Below, one piece after another: positions 47,013 to 56,318 of a stretch of DNA of 64,000 bases. The position numbers were made by a program, and so were the translations under genes. A model generated the notes under the pieces. It did no database searches. It had not been told where the DNA came from and was given only the letters and a program-made list of their open reading frames with translations. Position 1 is the first letter of the stretch, and each line of letters opens with the position of its first letter. The stretch spans positions 62,001 through 126,000 of the forward strand of contig JBDOQK010000001.1 of the NCBI GenBank assembly GCA_040437565.1, written 5' to 3'. Origin of the DNA: Albugo candida (lineage: Eukaryota; Oomycota; Peronosporomycetes; Albuginales).

Positions 47013-48083
47013 ATGGCTATTTCTCTGCGCGCGCGTCTTCGGAGTGTGTTGGGTGACACATTGACTGAAGAGGAGCTGCTGAAAAGGTTCTACTATGGTA
47101 AATTACTTGGTGTTGGTGCTACTTGTAAAGTATACGCAGCGTTAGATGCGCAGACCAATGCCAAAGTCGCAATCAAAGAATTCGATAAAGCTCAATTGAT
47201 TGAAATAAGGCGATCGATTGCGGCGCATGGAAAGTGTTTACGCAAAGAACTTGCAGTGCACCGGGTTTGTCGTCGTCTGCGTAACATCATTTCAGAAATC
47301 GAAATTCTCAAATCAATACATCATCCAAACATAATCAGGTTTTTTGGAGCGTATGAAACTTCGCACCGCATTTGTATCGTTTGTGAACGCGTTGATGGTG
47401 CCGACCTGCTTGATTTCATTACAAAGAAAGGAAGAATGTCTGAAGCAGAAGCGAGTGTTGTCTTTCGACAGCTCTTTTCAGCGGTTCGATATTGCCACAA
47501 GCGCAAGATTTATCATCGTGACTTGAAGCTGGAAAACGTACTGATAACGCGGGATCTGCACGTGAAATTAATCGATTTTGGACTTGCGGAAAGGCGTCAT
47601 GGGTTGCTACACAAAATTTGTGGAACTCCATTGTATTGCAGCCCTGAAGTTTTGTTCTCACATTCGCATTTTGATCGTGATGGTCGCTTCAAAGGAGCTC
47701 CTGCAGATGTTTGGAGTATTGGGGTTATAATTTTCGCTCTACTTACGGGTTGTGCTCCGTTTGATGATTCCAGTTTTGAAAGCCTCCGTTACGACGTGTC
47801 GCGCAATCGCATTGCATACCCAACGCATCTCTCTGACGCGGCTAAAGGCTTATTGAAGATAATGTTCACGTTTGATCCAGACTTACGACCTAGCATTTCG
47901 GACATTTTGGAGTATCAATGGCTACAGTCTGGAAGTGCAGTCATCGCAGAAGGCTATACAGGAATCGATTTTTCGCCGAAGAATGCGTTGATGTGTATTA
48001 CGCATCTAAAAAGTGTACAGAGCCACGAGGGCTCTGACAAGACGATCTGCTCCACTGCAAGCTACGATGAGCATGCAATTTAA
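47013..48083 (+). CDS. CAMK-like serine/threonine protein kinase
   Basis: An intronless 356-residue kinase. Gly-rich loop GVGATCKVYAA; VAIK lysine in AKVAIKEFDKAQ; an insertion rich in basic residues follows before ISEIEILKSIHHPNIIRFFG. The catalytic loop is HRDLKLENVL, the DFG motif IDFGLAER, the APE-equivalent GTPLYCSPEVLF, then ADVWSIGVIIFALLTGCAPF and RPSISDILEYQWL. All catalytic residues are present. The activation segment and GxxPYxxPE style place it in the CAMK/SNF1-related group. The C-terminal 60 residues are a tail without a domain I recognise. The substrate is unknown. The start is 12 residues before the conserved head; an upstream copy at the gap has the same start. Confidence 0.9.
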   Translation: MAISLRARLRSVLGDTLTEEELLKRFYYGKLLGVGATCKVYAALDAQTNAKVAIKEFDKAQLIEIRRSIAAHGKCLRKELAVHRVCRRLRNIISEIEILKSIHHPNIIRFFGAYETSHRICIVCERVDGADLLDFITKKGRMSEAEASVVFRQLFSAVRYCHKRKIYHRDLKLENVLITRDLHVKLIDFGLAERRHGLLHKICGTPLYCSPEVLFSHSHFDRDGRFKGAPADVWSIGVIIFALLTGCAPFDDSSFESLRYDVSRNRIAYPTHLSDAAKGLLKIMFTFDPDLRPSISDILEYQWLQSGSAVIAEGYTGIDFSPKNALMCITHLKSVQSHEGSDKTICSTASYDEHAI

Positions 48084-48381
48084 TTTTCACGCACGTTAGA
48101 GCGATATCACTTACAATGTAAAAATCTTCAGTTTTGAGAAGCGAATAATATATGCATGAAATGTCAAGTTGAGGCTATAACGCATCACTATTTGTCGTTG
48201 TCATTTGGAGCTACCCGAACGAGCAATACAATACCATTTGCATCTAATGGAGGACATCGAGGGTGAGATTTAACAGCTATGGGCAACGCTACCCTTTATA
48301 GAATGGACTTATAGATACTATCTCCGTCATTTAGCCCCATACACACCAATTTCCGGCATCAAAAAGCGCGTACTAGCCAAA
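48084..48381. other. Kinase 3' flank
   Basis: No gene seen; includes the kinase 3' untranslated region and the 3' side of the following minus-strand gene. Confidence 0.4.
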
Positions 48382-48696
48382 TCAATAATATCGCAGTCGG
48401 CTTATCCTTGCATCCTCTAAATTATAAACCATGAGAGTACGTTGTATATGGTCATTCTTACCACAAATTACGCTCGATTTGAATCTGGTGCGAATGTTCA
48501 AAGAAGAAAGGCACATTGACACGCTCAATTTCCGACGGAAAAGTGCGATACGCAACGTGTGAGAGTTGCATACGCATTTTGTTGGTAGCAAAGAAACAGC
48601 GTATTGTGATGGCGACATGACTTGTGTTGGAGCATTTACTTCAAATGAATATGGCGTGGTTGTGAAGATTATTTGAACACTATTAGCGGTGTGCAT
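48382..48696 (-). CDS. Small unidentified two-exon protein
   Basis: The frame from 48696 contains SVQIIFTTTPYSFEVNAPTQ, MSPSQYAVSLLPTKCVCNSH and LRIALFRRKLSVSMCL, reaches a canonical intron (GTAAGAATG...AATTTAG, 45 nt) and then closes as EDARISRLRYY with TGA at 48382. The clean intron argues it is real. A further upstream exon (48939-48750, beginning MATRQLRALISCSES) may belong but I could not match phases. No family recognised. Confidence 0.45.
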   Translation of the reverse strand: MHTANSVQIIFTTTPYSFEVNAPTQVMSPSQYAVSLLPTKCVCNSHTLRIALFRRKLSVSMCLSSLNIRTRFKSSVICGKNDHIQRTLMVYNLEDARISRLRYY

Positions 48697-48975
48697 CGAA
48701 TTGTCAGCGACGGCGATCCGTAACGAAGGAAAGTATCACTATCCCTCTGTCACTACCGAGCAATCGATGTTCTCAATACATCTTATTCTACATGGCCTTT
48801 TGCATGTAGTCCGACCAATTTGCTCACATCTTCTGTGGTAAACGTCTGACTTCACACTTATAAGACAATCACGCTTGGACATATTATTCAGTATACTTTC
48901 GGAACAGCTAATTAAAGCCCTCAGCTGTCTTGTAGCCACGCTGTCTTAGATTCTGAGCGCACAGGTAGGATCAAT

Positions 48976-49219
48976 ATGTTAAGAGCACATTTTGTGACCG
49001 CTTCCTTTAGAGGTCCAAGTTTTAAGAAATTCTCAGCTGATTCTTATCACAATGAGAATAATTCAGTTTACTGTGACGAAGAAACGAAAAATACAAACAT
49101 AACCGGTGTCAAAGTTGAAGTTGACTTCCATGCTGACGAGAAATGCAACGAGAAGCAATTATTTCACGGGATAAGGTTTGTGAAGAATGATTCATTGTGC
49201 TTAAAAAACCACTCGTCGT
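48976..49219 (+). CDS. Possible 5' exon of the SPO11 gene or a separate small frame
   Basis: A frame from ATG 48976 (MLRAHFVTASFRGPSFKKF...) runs to 49233. It lies just upstream of the first SPO11-like exon and in the right direction, but I found no splice pair that joins the two in phase, so the link is unproven. Confidence 0.3.
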
Positions 49220-50946
49220 GTGGATTTAGGTGATGCAAAGAATAGAAACTGTGACCGAGTATTTTCTTCGTGCGACAAGCGTAAGACTGGTGACGCAAAT
49301 GAATCGCTTTTTGAATCTGATTCCACAAGGAGGGGAGAATACTCGATTTTGAAGTGGTTCGTACATGCTATTAGCATCTTTTACAACGAGTTAAGTTTTA
49401 TCAAGCTGGAGCGTCGCCGAAGTAATATGGAGTTTGATGCCGAGAAGATTTGCCTTATTCATTCGGGTAAGAAACAAGTTGTTAGACTGGTAAGGGGATC
49501 ACTGAGCAGCATAGGGTACGTACCTCATCTTTCACTCAATGTAGAATATGGCTGGTGCTAGGAAATATACGGCCATTTGGCTCGTACTATCGACAGTTTA
49601 TCGTCTCCTGCAGGACGACAAAACTGTGACACAGGTTTCGATCGCCAGTGATTTTTCTTCGAGTGATTGTGTTATCAACGTATAATAGCGCGAGATATAT
49701 TACATGCATCCCTTTTTTGAGACGCAAACCCAAGCGAATGAAGCCATTTTAGGTATATCGATAGATGGGAGTATTGAGTAGTGCTTATCAGTGATTCTCA
49801 GATGTGGGATGTTTACTCGGAGCGTCTCGAAGGTCGTTAAATATCGTCGGGGCGACCAGAGGTGCCTTTGTAGGCCAGATAAGCTTATTCGTGAGAAAAG
49901 AGTTTGGACAAGACTTGGTTGTGTAACTATGAACACAAAACATTTCTAGATTGACGATCAGTGGCAAAACTGTTTCGGTCTGGAAGAACACCCCATTACC
50001 CAAGCCACCTTGTATCTGGAAACTGAGCAAATGTACACCAAAATATTTACCTTGCAGGATAAAGTTTTACGGAAGCTGCACAGCCGCAGTACAGCTCGAT
50101 TTATACTCGTTATCGAGAAGGAGGGTATACACCAACTACTTGTTGCATTATACGATGTATAATTTTATTTAGGGATCTTTAGTCGATTGCGGTTTGATTA
50201 TATTATGGCCCAAGTCCCAATCTTTGAAACCCATCTGCAGGGAAGATTCTTTTATCGAACGGCTGCCATGTATTCTGGTTACGGGAAGGGGCTTTCCAGA
50301 TTTGTCGACGAGGTACGTCATCAGAGCACAATCTCTTCTCTACCAATTGGACTATGATGTGCTTTACAGAATGTTTGTGAAAAATCTATCGGATATTCTG
50401 CAGATACCGGTTCTTGGATTAAGTGATTGCAATCCATTTGGTCTATCTATCATGGTCAGATCGAGCAGAGTGTTGATCAGATGAAGGAACTGAAGAGCTG
50501 CTTTATAGCTTACATACAAACTCGGGTCAGCACGCATGCCCCTGGACCCAGGCAGTAATGTCATCTCTGTAAGAAACGCAGCATTCCAACCTTGACCATG
50601 CCTATTGCCATAGCTGTTGATATCAAGTGGCTTGGCCTACGTCCTTCGCAATTGCCTGCACTCGACTTACCACCGATGGCCTACAAGAGCTTATCCAACA
50701 GAGACTTGGCGATCTCCAAGTCCTTGCTGGCGAGCCCATTCATTCAGGTATAGTCGATAGTACTTGATGGATATTGAAGGGTCATACTTGCATAACTAGA
50801 GTCAAATAAGATACTATGACGAAGTTTTGCTATGGACAACTGAAGGGATGGCATACAAAATCGAGCTAGAAGGATTGCACTCATTGGGTTTTCAATTTAT
50901 TGGAGATCTCGTATTTCATCTCGTCACGAGCGGGCAATATATTTGA
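49220..50946 (+). CDS. SPO11: SPO11 meiotic recombination protein (topoisomerase VI A family)
   Basis: Makes the double-strand breaks that start meiotic recombination. It is read from many small exons. KYTAIWLVLSTVYRLLQDDK joins RDIYYMHPFFETQTQANEAI, which has the catalytic Tyr context (RDIYY). DVGCLLGASRRSLNI and GATRGAFVGQISLFVRKEF follow. Next come ARFILVIEKEGIFSRLRED and ERLPCILVTGRGFPDLSTR, with the Toprim Glu (EKEG), then the metal-binding DCNP motif in VLGLSDCNPFGLSIM, LTYKLGSARMPLDPGSN, VDIKWLGLRPSQLPALDL and a last exon ending FHLVTSGQYI at 50946. About nine introns of 30-60 nt; phases match at those I checked (for example ...RL-CG|G-EDS). The N-terminal exon(s) before 49560 are uncertain; no ATG opens the 49220 frame. 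Confidence 0.88.
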
Positions 50947-51222
50947 GATGATGCAAGTACCGAAATCTAGCCATAGCCATCCAATGCTTGTCTTGGAGCT
51001 CATACACGTTCGTGGATATATACGTCAAATACAGATTGACAGTCGTCACGATGGCCGCGTTGTTTCTTTCAAGTTTACATATCCCTTGCTTCCTCCGTGC
51101 CAGTCGATTTAAGTACGTATTCTGATTTGCCACACATGCGTTTGTTGTAGAGAACAAAGACAGGAGGAGAAGAGCAGTGCTATAGTACGACAAAGACACA
51201 GTATACATTCACTTAACGACCA

Positions 51223-51750
51223 CTAAGGACAAAAACAACGAGCAAAATGTTTATTGGTATTTTTAGTCCCCTCCACCATTTTCGGAGAATCGTTGGTTGC
51301 CGCATCCTTTTGCTGATGGAGCATGACGCAGAGTGTTGCATACTCGTCTTTGGATGAGCACAGGGTCAAAGGGTCGTCCCAACTGAATCGATTCCAGTTC
51401 AAAATCGACATTGCCCATAATTCAGATACCGCTTGGCTTGCGCCCGCAAGTGTTAATCGATGTTTAGCTTGCCGTTGGTGCCTCGTTGCGATTTTCTGTG
51501 CGGTACTTGGATTCTGAGCTTGAACGACACGAGGTTGTGATTCAACTAAGAACTGGTGGCAGATACCAGTATCGTCATCAGGTAATAAACGCACTCGTAA
51601 TGTGCAGCCCGTCAATGCGACGACGCCCAAAAGCACACCACCGCGTCGGGTATAATACTGCAGTATTCCTTCGTCCAAAATGCAGTAGACGATAGTCTTG
51701 GATGGACCATCAATTCTCAAGAGATATCCTTCAGCGTTACCAAAACTCAT
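51223..51750 (-). CDS. PH-domain-only protein, copy 1
   Basis: About 175 residues. Starts MSFGNAEGYLLRIDG, then IVYCILDEGILQYYTRRGG and LLGVVALTGC, an insertion, and the closing helix ELWAMSILNW with its conserved Trp, the order of a pleckstrin-homology fold that binds phosphoinositides or proteins. The tail is short and unstructured. I chose this ATG because its paralogue at 56831 starts the same way (MSCGNIEGYL). It ends tail to tail with SPO11. It is one of a pair about 5 kb apart. Confidence 0.7.
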   Translation of the reverse strand: MSFGNAEGYLLRIDGPSKTIVYCILDEGILQYYTRRGGVLLGVVALTGCTLRVRLLPDDDTGICHQFLVESQPRVVQAQNPSTAQKIATRHQRQAKHRLTLAGASQAVSELWAMSILNWNRFSWDDPLTLCSSKDEYATLCVMLHQQKDAATNDSPKMVEGTKNTNKHFARCFCP

Positions 51751-51831
51751 CGCTGTACTGATCAAATAGGAAAAGAATAGGTGAGCTCTTAATTTTCGCG
51801 CTCATTCGGCAGAGGAAATGTGGGATAGCTG

Positions 51832-52042
51832 TAAAGTAACATCTGATAGCCTCTCGTTTCCGATGTACCTTTCTGAATTAATTACNNNNNNNNNNNNNNN
51901 NNNNNNNNNNNNNNNNNNNNNNNNNNNNNNNNNNNNNNNNNNNNNNNNNNNNNNNNNNNNNNNNNNNNNNNNNNNNNNNNNNNNNCTGTAAAGTAACATC
52001 TGATAGCCTCTCGTTTCCGATGTACCTTTCTGAATTAATTAC
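51832..52042. repeat. Gap-flank duplication in the PH/SAYSvFN divergent promoter
   Basis: About 55 bases (CTGTAAAGTAACATCTGATA...) appear on both sides of the 100-N gap 51886-51985. A diverged version (TAGCCTCTCTTTTCCGA) also appears at 54272, in front of the decayed SAYSvFN copy. Confidence 0.75.
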
Positions 52043-52052
52043 AAGCTAAAAA

Positions 52053-52819
52053 ATGCTCAATGGAGGATTGCGACATCGACAGCAGGTTTTACCACCACCG
52101 CCTGCACGAGATACATTGCGATATTCATGCAGTGACGAGAAATATACGAGTTCTAGCTACTATGACTGGATAGTACCTTTCATTCCGCCCGTTTTTCGTG
52201 TAAATCGTGACACACGAGCCAAAGCTTACTCCAACATGAGAAATAATTTCAGCGTCGATGCATTGCGTAACATGATTCACCTCTTATGGTCTTGCAAATT
52301 GAGCTGTCTCAAAATACTCACATCTGGGTTCTTGTGGGTCCGATTGCTTTCATGGATACATGAGAATGCTACAGAATTTGCCAATGCTTACGTCATTTTC
52401 AGCGGCTTGGCACTCATAGTTTACAATTGCAACAGCGCAATAGTGGAAACGGAGAACGGGCAAAAACCGTTGAGTGCTTACTCTATTTTCAATCCGAACG
52501 TGGAACGAGTACTGGGGTCTCTGACAGCTGATCAGTTTGAGGTGAGAGGCGCGTACTCGAACACTCCATACCGACTCTTGTATGCATTTAGAACGAGATC
52601 CGTCATCGATTGCCAGAGTTGGAGAATGATGGTGTTGATGAAAATGATCTGGTGTTATCTGAAGAACACAAAGACCCGTAAGTGATCAAGGCAAAAGAGA
52701 GGCGTGAAATTGACACTTTTTGTGGTGATTAAAATAGTGAGCTGATGCTTGCGATCAAGATGTCCTTGCGTGATGCTGAACGTCAACGTAATATCGGCAG
52801 AAACGATCTAGCATACTGA
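52053..52819 (+). CDS. SAYSvFN-domain membrane protein with C-terminal UIM
   Basis: SAYSD1-family protein. In animals this ER membrane protein senses stalled, UFMylated ribosomes at translocons. Here: a polar N-terminus, a membrane helix region (ILTSGFLWVRLLSWI; YVIFSGLALIVYNCNSAI), then the signature LSAYSIFNPNVERVLGSL followed by TADQFE. Intron 1 (GTGAGAGG...CATTTAG) leads to NEIRHRLPELENDGVDEND; intron 2 (GTAAGTGATC...AAAATAG) leads to DPELMLAIKMSLRDAERQR, a textbook ubiquitin-interacting motif (acidic, Ala, Ser spacing), and the stop at 52819. Both splices keep frame. The human protein, as I recall it, ends soon after SAYSvFN without a UIM. Confidence 0.85.
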
Positions 52820-53164
52820 TATAAGACGCTTGTACATTGGACGACCGACCGCGGTATTACAAGCAATATAAAATTGGTGCCTTGCTATAAAAGCACCTAT
52901 TTCCCTTTGGTTGTGTGTAGAAAGATTCTAAGATTGCGTGATAGTGATAGTTTTGCAATAAAATACGCAAATCCATCGAAATTTAATCAAGCACGCTACT
53001 GTAGCAATGTCGATGTTGAAGCATTATCCACTCGTCTTTGAGAAAAGTAAAATCAAACGAAAGCATGTGCATTGGATATAGCGTGAAAATGTATTGAGAT
53101 GAAATCTATGATTTAGATTGATACTTCGGCAATCGACTTGTAAGCAGTGATTCATGGCTGATCT

Positions 53165-53740
53165 TTACTTCGCGTTTGCGACCTTGTTCGCGTGTGATAC
53201 ACATGTGTGCTCAATCTTATTCCAACCACACGCCGGTCGCCAAAAGCATCCGAACCTGCTTTTTGGTGTACAATATTCATCTCCCGCATCTTTTGCTGGA
53301 ACGGTAGCATTGCCTCCAGAGGGAGACGCAGTTGCACTTACATTTAGTGGAGTTGCAGGATTCGAGCTGGGAACTTGGTTTTCCAGGTTTGACAACAGGG
53401 TGGAAGGCGACAATGGATCAGCACCAGGAGGTGCAGCTGGTGTTGGCTTCGTAGGTGTTGATGTGCTTCCCAGTATTGAATTCCAATCAACGAGAGGTCC
53501 TTGAAAACTTTCAGCCTCAAGATTTCGTTGTCCATTATTTTCTGTCGGTAAACGTTGATCGATGTCAGCAAGAGATCGGCTACCACTACCGCTCAATGCT
53601 GCAGGTTGGTTAGTTGTTTTTTGGATTTTAGTGGCAGGAGGGGTTTGGCCAATTGAATTCTCACTGCGAAGGTTTATATCATTGCCACTAATGTGAATTG
53701 ATAGCGAGAAAGAAGCGATTGTAATAAAGTTGAGCTTCAT
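53165..53740 (-). CDS. Secreted four-cysteine protein 1
   Basis: 191 residues. The start at 53740 gives a signal peptide (MKLNFITIASFSLSIHIS); an upstream ATG at 53809 would bury it. The middle is Ser/Thr/Pro/Asn-rich. One segment, GSRSLADIDQRLPTENN then GQRNLEAE, corresponds to the end of the repeat array of its paralogue (RALVDTNQSLPSETKQGQRI). The C-terminal domain has four Cys spaced C-x7-C-x5-C-x8-C with CF and CxW (GCFWRPACGWNKIEHTC) and ends HANKVANAK. The paralogue at 54887 shares this spacing and ending. No known domain recognised. Likely disulphide-bonded extracellular protein; an effector or wall/adhesion role is speculation. Confidence 0.75.
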   Translation of the reverse strand: MKLNFITIASFSLSIHISGNDINLRSENSIGQTPPATKIQKTTNQPAALSGSGSRSLADIDQRLPTENNGQRNLEAESFQGPLVDWNSILGSTSTPTKPTPAAPPGADPLSPSTLLSNLENQVPSSNPATPLNVSATASPSGGNATVPAKDAGDEYCTPKSRFGCFWRPACGWNKIEHTCVSHANKVANAK

Positions 53741-54429
53741 AAGGAATAAGACGACTTGTAGGTCTCGTGCTTTAGCGGAGACGTGGGCACTTGACAAGTG
53801 AGAATGCAATCGCTGGTATCAAACTCATCAGATGCGGTGGATATTTTATTCGAATATTGAGTGCAACATCTCCGAGAAATCGTTCAATCATACCCTTTGA
53901 AAAACGATAACATCAAGCTACTCAAGCATGATTGGACAATATCAGAGTGGGATCGTAAGGTCGAAACACTGGGATATTTGGCTTGCAATAAGAGTTATCG
54001 GTATTGGTGCTGATGCGTCGTTGCGATGTGCCGTGCGACGTTAAATTCGGGAATTAGAAGACATGGGTCAGTGATATCACCAAAGGATATTGATTGCAAA
54101 TTGGACCACATTCATTAGGAAGAAAATACACCCAAAATGGACGGTCTGTCAATGCTGTCTAGTATAACACTGCTGGAAGTCGATCATTTGTATAATAATA
54201 CTATCGAGAAGCTCTCGATTTACCCGGCAACCGGTAAGACATCTACAAAACAATATACTTTCTCATCTTATAGCCTCTCTTTTCCGATACATTACAAGGC
54301 TAGAGCTTTGCTAAAGTCATTTTGNNNNNNNNNNNNNNNNNNNNNNNNNNNNNNNNNNNNNNNNNNNNNNNNNNNNNNNNNNNNNNNNNNNNNNNNNNNN
54401 NNNNNNNNNNNNNNNNNNNNNNNNGTCAT
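53741..54429. other. Duplicated upstream region with gap
   Basis: 53870-53950 aligns with 56140-56230 upstream of the second secreted gene (for example CATGATTGG plus similar surroundings), so promoter and gene were duplicated together. A 100-N gap lies at 54325-54424, flanked by about 10 repeated bases. Confidence 0.55.
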
Positions 54430-54720
54430 TTTGATGCAGCACGGCGGATTGAGGTACTTAGTAGTTGCATACGATCAAATATAAGATAAAGAAGACCTGT
54501 CGCCTCTCTAGATGCACTTTTTGATGCTCGACAAGGACGACAATGATATGAATACCGGCACTACCACTGGATACCACCTTAACTTCCGCCAATGTACGAT
54601 AAATCGATATACACAAGCCAAAGGTTACTTGTATATGAGCAGAAATTCCCACGTAGTTGCACTGCTGCATACAGCATTATTGTTCCATACCATTCACTCT
54701 ATTTTCACTTCTAAACGCAA
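54430..54720 (+). pseudogene. Decayed copy of the SAYSvFN gene (5' part)
   Basis: Aligns by eye to 52050-52290: ATGCAGCACGGCGGATTG against ATGCTCAATGGAGGATTG, then GATAAATCGATATACACAAG with CCAAAGGTTACT against GTAAATCGTGACACACGAG with CCAAAGCTTACT, and AGCAGAAATTCCCACGTAGTTGCACTGC against GAGAAATAATTTC...GATGCATTGC. Frame and length are lost, and no SAYSvFN or UIM segment is visible. Confidence 0.5.
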
Positions 54721-54886
54721 TAGTAGAGCTCAGCCCTTACCTCCTTTTCGTACTTGTGAAAATATTAGATATATAGAAATTAAAAAGTCATTAAGCAAAA
54801 GCATATGTTTTCAAGCAAAACCTGCAGGAAAAGCTTATCTCAAGTCATATTATGAAAGTTCAAGTGAGTAAAAAACTTTGAATGAA

Positions 54887-56024
54887 TCATTTTGATGCAT
54901 TTGCGACCTTTGCCGTTTTCAATGTGCATCCTTTTTTGTCTTCCTTCACCCATGTACAACTCCAAGAAAAAAAGCACATAAAGCTTCCCTTCCCGACACA
55001 CTTGTCCGGTTTCGCGCTGTTTGTTGGCGCGGCAGTATTGCCTGTCGGATTGTTGCCTGGATAGGAGGGATTTGTAGATGTTGTATAAGTAGTTGATGGT
55101 TTCAGGGACTGAGCAGATGCTGGAGGCATGGCATTGGAGACCGAAGTCGTTGTTCCAGAATCAAGAATTCGTTGTCCTTGTTTCGTTTCCGAAGGCAAAC
55201 TTTGATTGGTGTCCACAAGAGCCCGATTGGCAGCATTGGGTGCGCTTTGGTTCATCTCGACAAGAGCTCGATTGGCAGCATTGGGTGCACTTTGGTTCAT
55301 CTCGACAAGAGCTCGATTGGCAGCATTGGGTGCGCTTTGGTTCATCTCGACAAGAGCCCGATTGGCAGCATTGGGTGCGCTTTGGTTCATCTCGACAAGA
55401 ACTCGATTGGCAGCATTGGGTGCGCTTTGGTTCATCTCGACAAGAACTCGATTGGCAGCATTGGGTGCACTTTGGTTCATCTCGACAAGAGCCCGATTGG
55501 CAGCATTGGGTGCGCTTTGGTTCATCTCGACAAGAGCTCGATTGGCAGCATTGGGTGCACTTTGGTTCATCTCGACAAGAGCNNNNNNNNNNNNNNNNNN
55601 NNNNNNNNNNNNNNNNNNNNNNNNNNNNNNNNNNNNNNNNNNNNNNNNNNNNNNNNNNNNNNNNNNNNNNNNNNNNNNNNNNTTGGTTCATCTCGACAAG
55701 AGCCCGATTGGCAGCATTGGGTGCGCTTTGGTTCATCTCGACAAGAGCTCGATTGGCAGCATTGGGTGCACTTTGGTTCATCTCGACAAGAGCCCGATTG
55801 GCAGCATTGGGTGCGCTTTGGTTCATCTCGACAAGAGCCCGATTGGCAGCATTGGGTGCGCTTTGGTTCATCTCGACAAGAACTCGATTGGCTCCAGTGG
55901 TTGTCGATTCGTTAGTCGCAAGAGGAACTTGATCCGAGAGAGTCCGATTCACATTAATATCATAGGTACGTCGCGCAGCGGCTGATAGTGAGAAAGAAGC
56001 GATTGATAAAAGACTGAGCTTCAT
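54887..56024 (-). CDS. Secreted four-cysteine protein 2 with 15-residue repeats
   Basis: Signal peptide MKLSLLSIASFSLSAAARR at 56024, a short linker, then at least twelve near-identical 15-residue units EMNQSAPNAANRALV (some with RVLV) interrupted by a 100-N gap (55583-55682), then RALVDTNQSLPSETKQGQRI, a Ser/Thr/Pro-rich linker, and the C-terminal domain with C-x7-C-x5-C-x9-C (MCFFSWSCTWVKEDKKGC) and the ending KTAKVANASK, matching the neighbour at 53165. Frame differs across the gap, so its 100-N length is nominal and true repeat number is unknown. The frame on the opposite strand is also open through the tract because the unit is a multiple of three. Confidence 0.8.
55206..55900. repeat. 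45-bp tandem repeat (minisatellite in coding sequence)
   Basis: About eight units left of the gap and four to five right of it. Units are almost identical; the main variable sites are in the Ala/Val codon and at one or two silent positions (GCCCGATTGGC, GCTCGATTGGC, ACTCGATTGGC). Such homogeneity suggests recent expansion or ongoing homogenisation. Confidence 0.9.
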
Positions 56025-56318
56025 GGGACCTCACTGCTGATTCTGGCCGTTAATTGATGAGCTGGGAAATTCAAAAATGAGGATATAATCGTAGCATGAT
56101 TCTCAGCCAGTGAGCTGGATTTTTCCTTCGAATTAGGAAATGCAACGTTTTCAAGGAAGCGTTGTACCATATCCTTCCAAAACCGATATCATTTTTGGTT
56201 TCCCCGACATGATTGGTCAATATTTGATCAACCAACATTCTTTTCACGATCCAAATGTTGCACACAAAAGTGATGTAATTATGGAATGCAAAATGCATGT
56301 ATATTAAAACTAAGCTTA

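Noticed and set aside
55206-55900. CRISPR-like regular repeats
   Set aside because: Units are directly adjacent with no spacers, translate in frame, and the genome is eukaryotic.
55093-55985. Long plus-strand frames encoding W/H/R-rich or I/G/L-rich repeats across the 45-bp tract
   Set aside because: A repeat unit divisible by three keeps several frames open. Only the minus frame has a signal peptide and a C-terminal domain shared with a neighbour.
54887-56024. RxLR host-entry motif in the repeats (RALV, RVLV)
   Set aside because: The fourth residue is Val, the motif is repeated, and it is not placed 30-60 residues after the signal peptide with an acidic EER partner.
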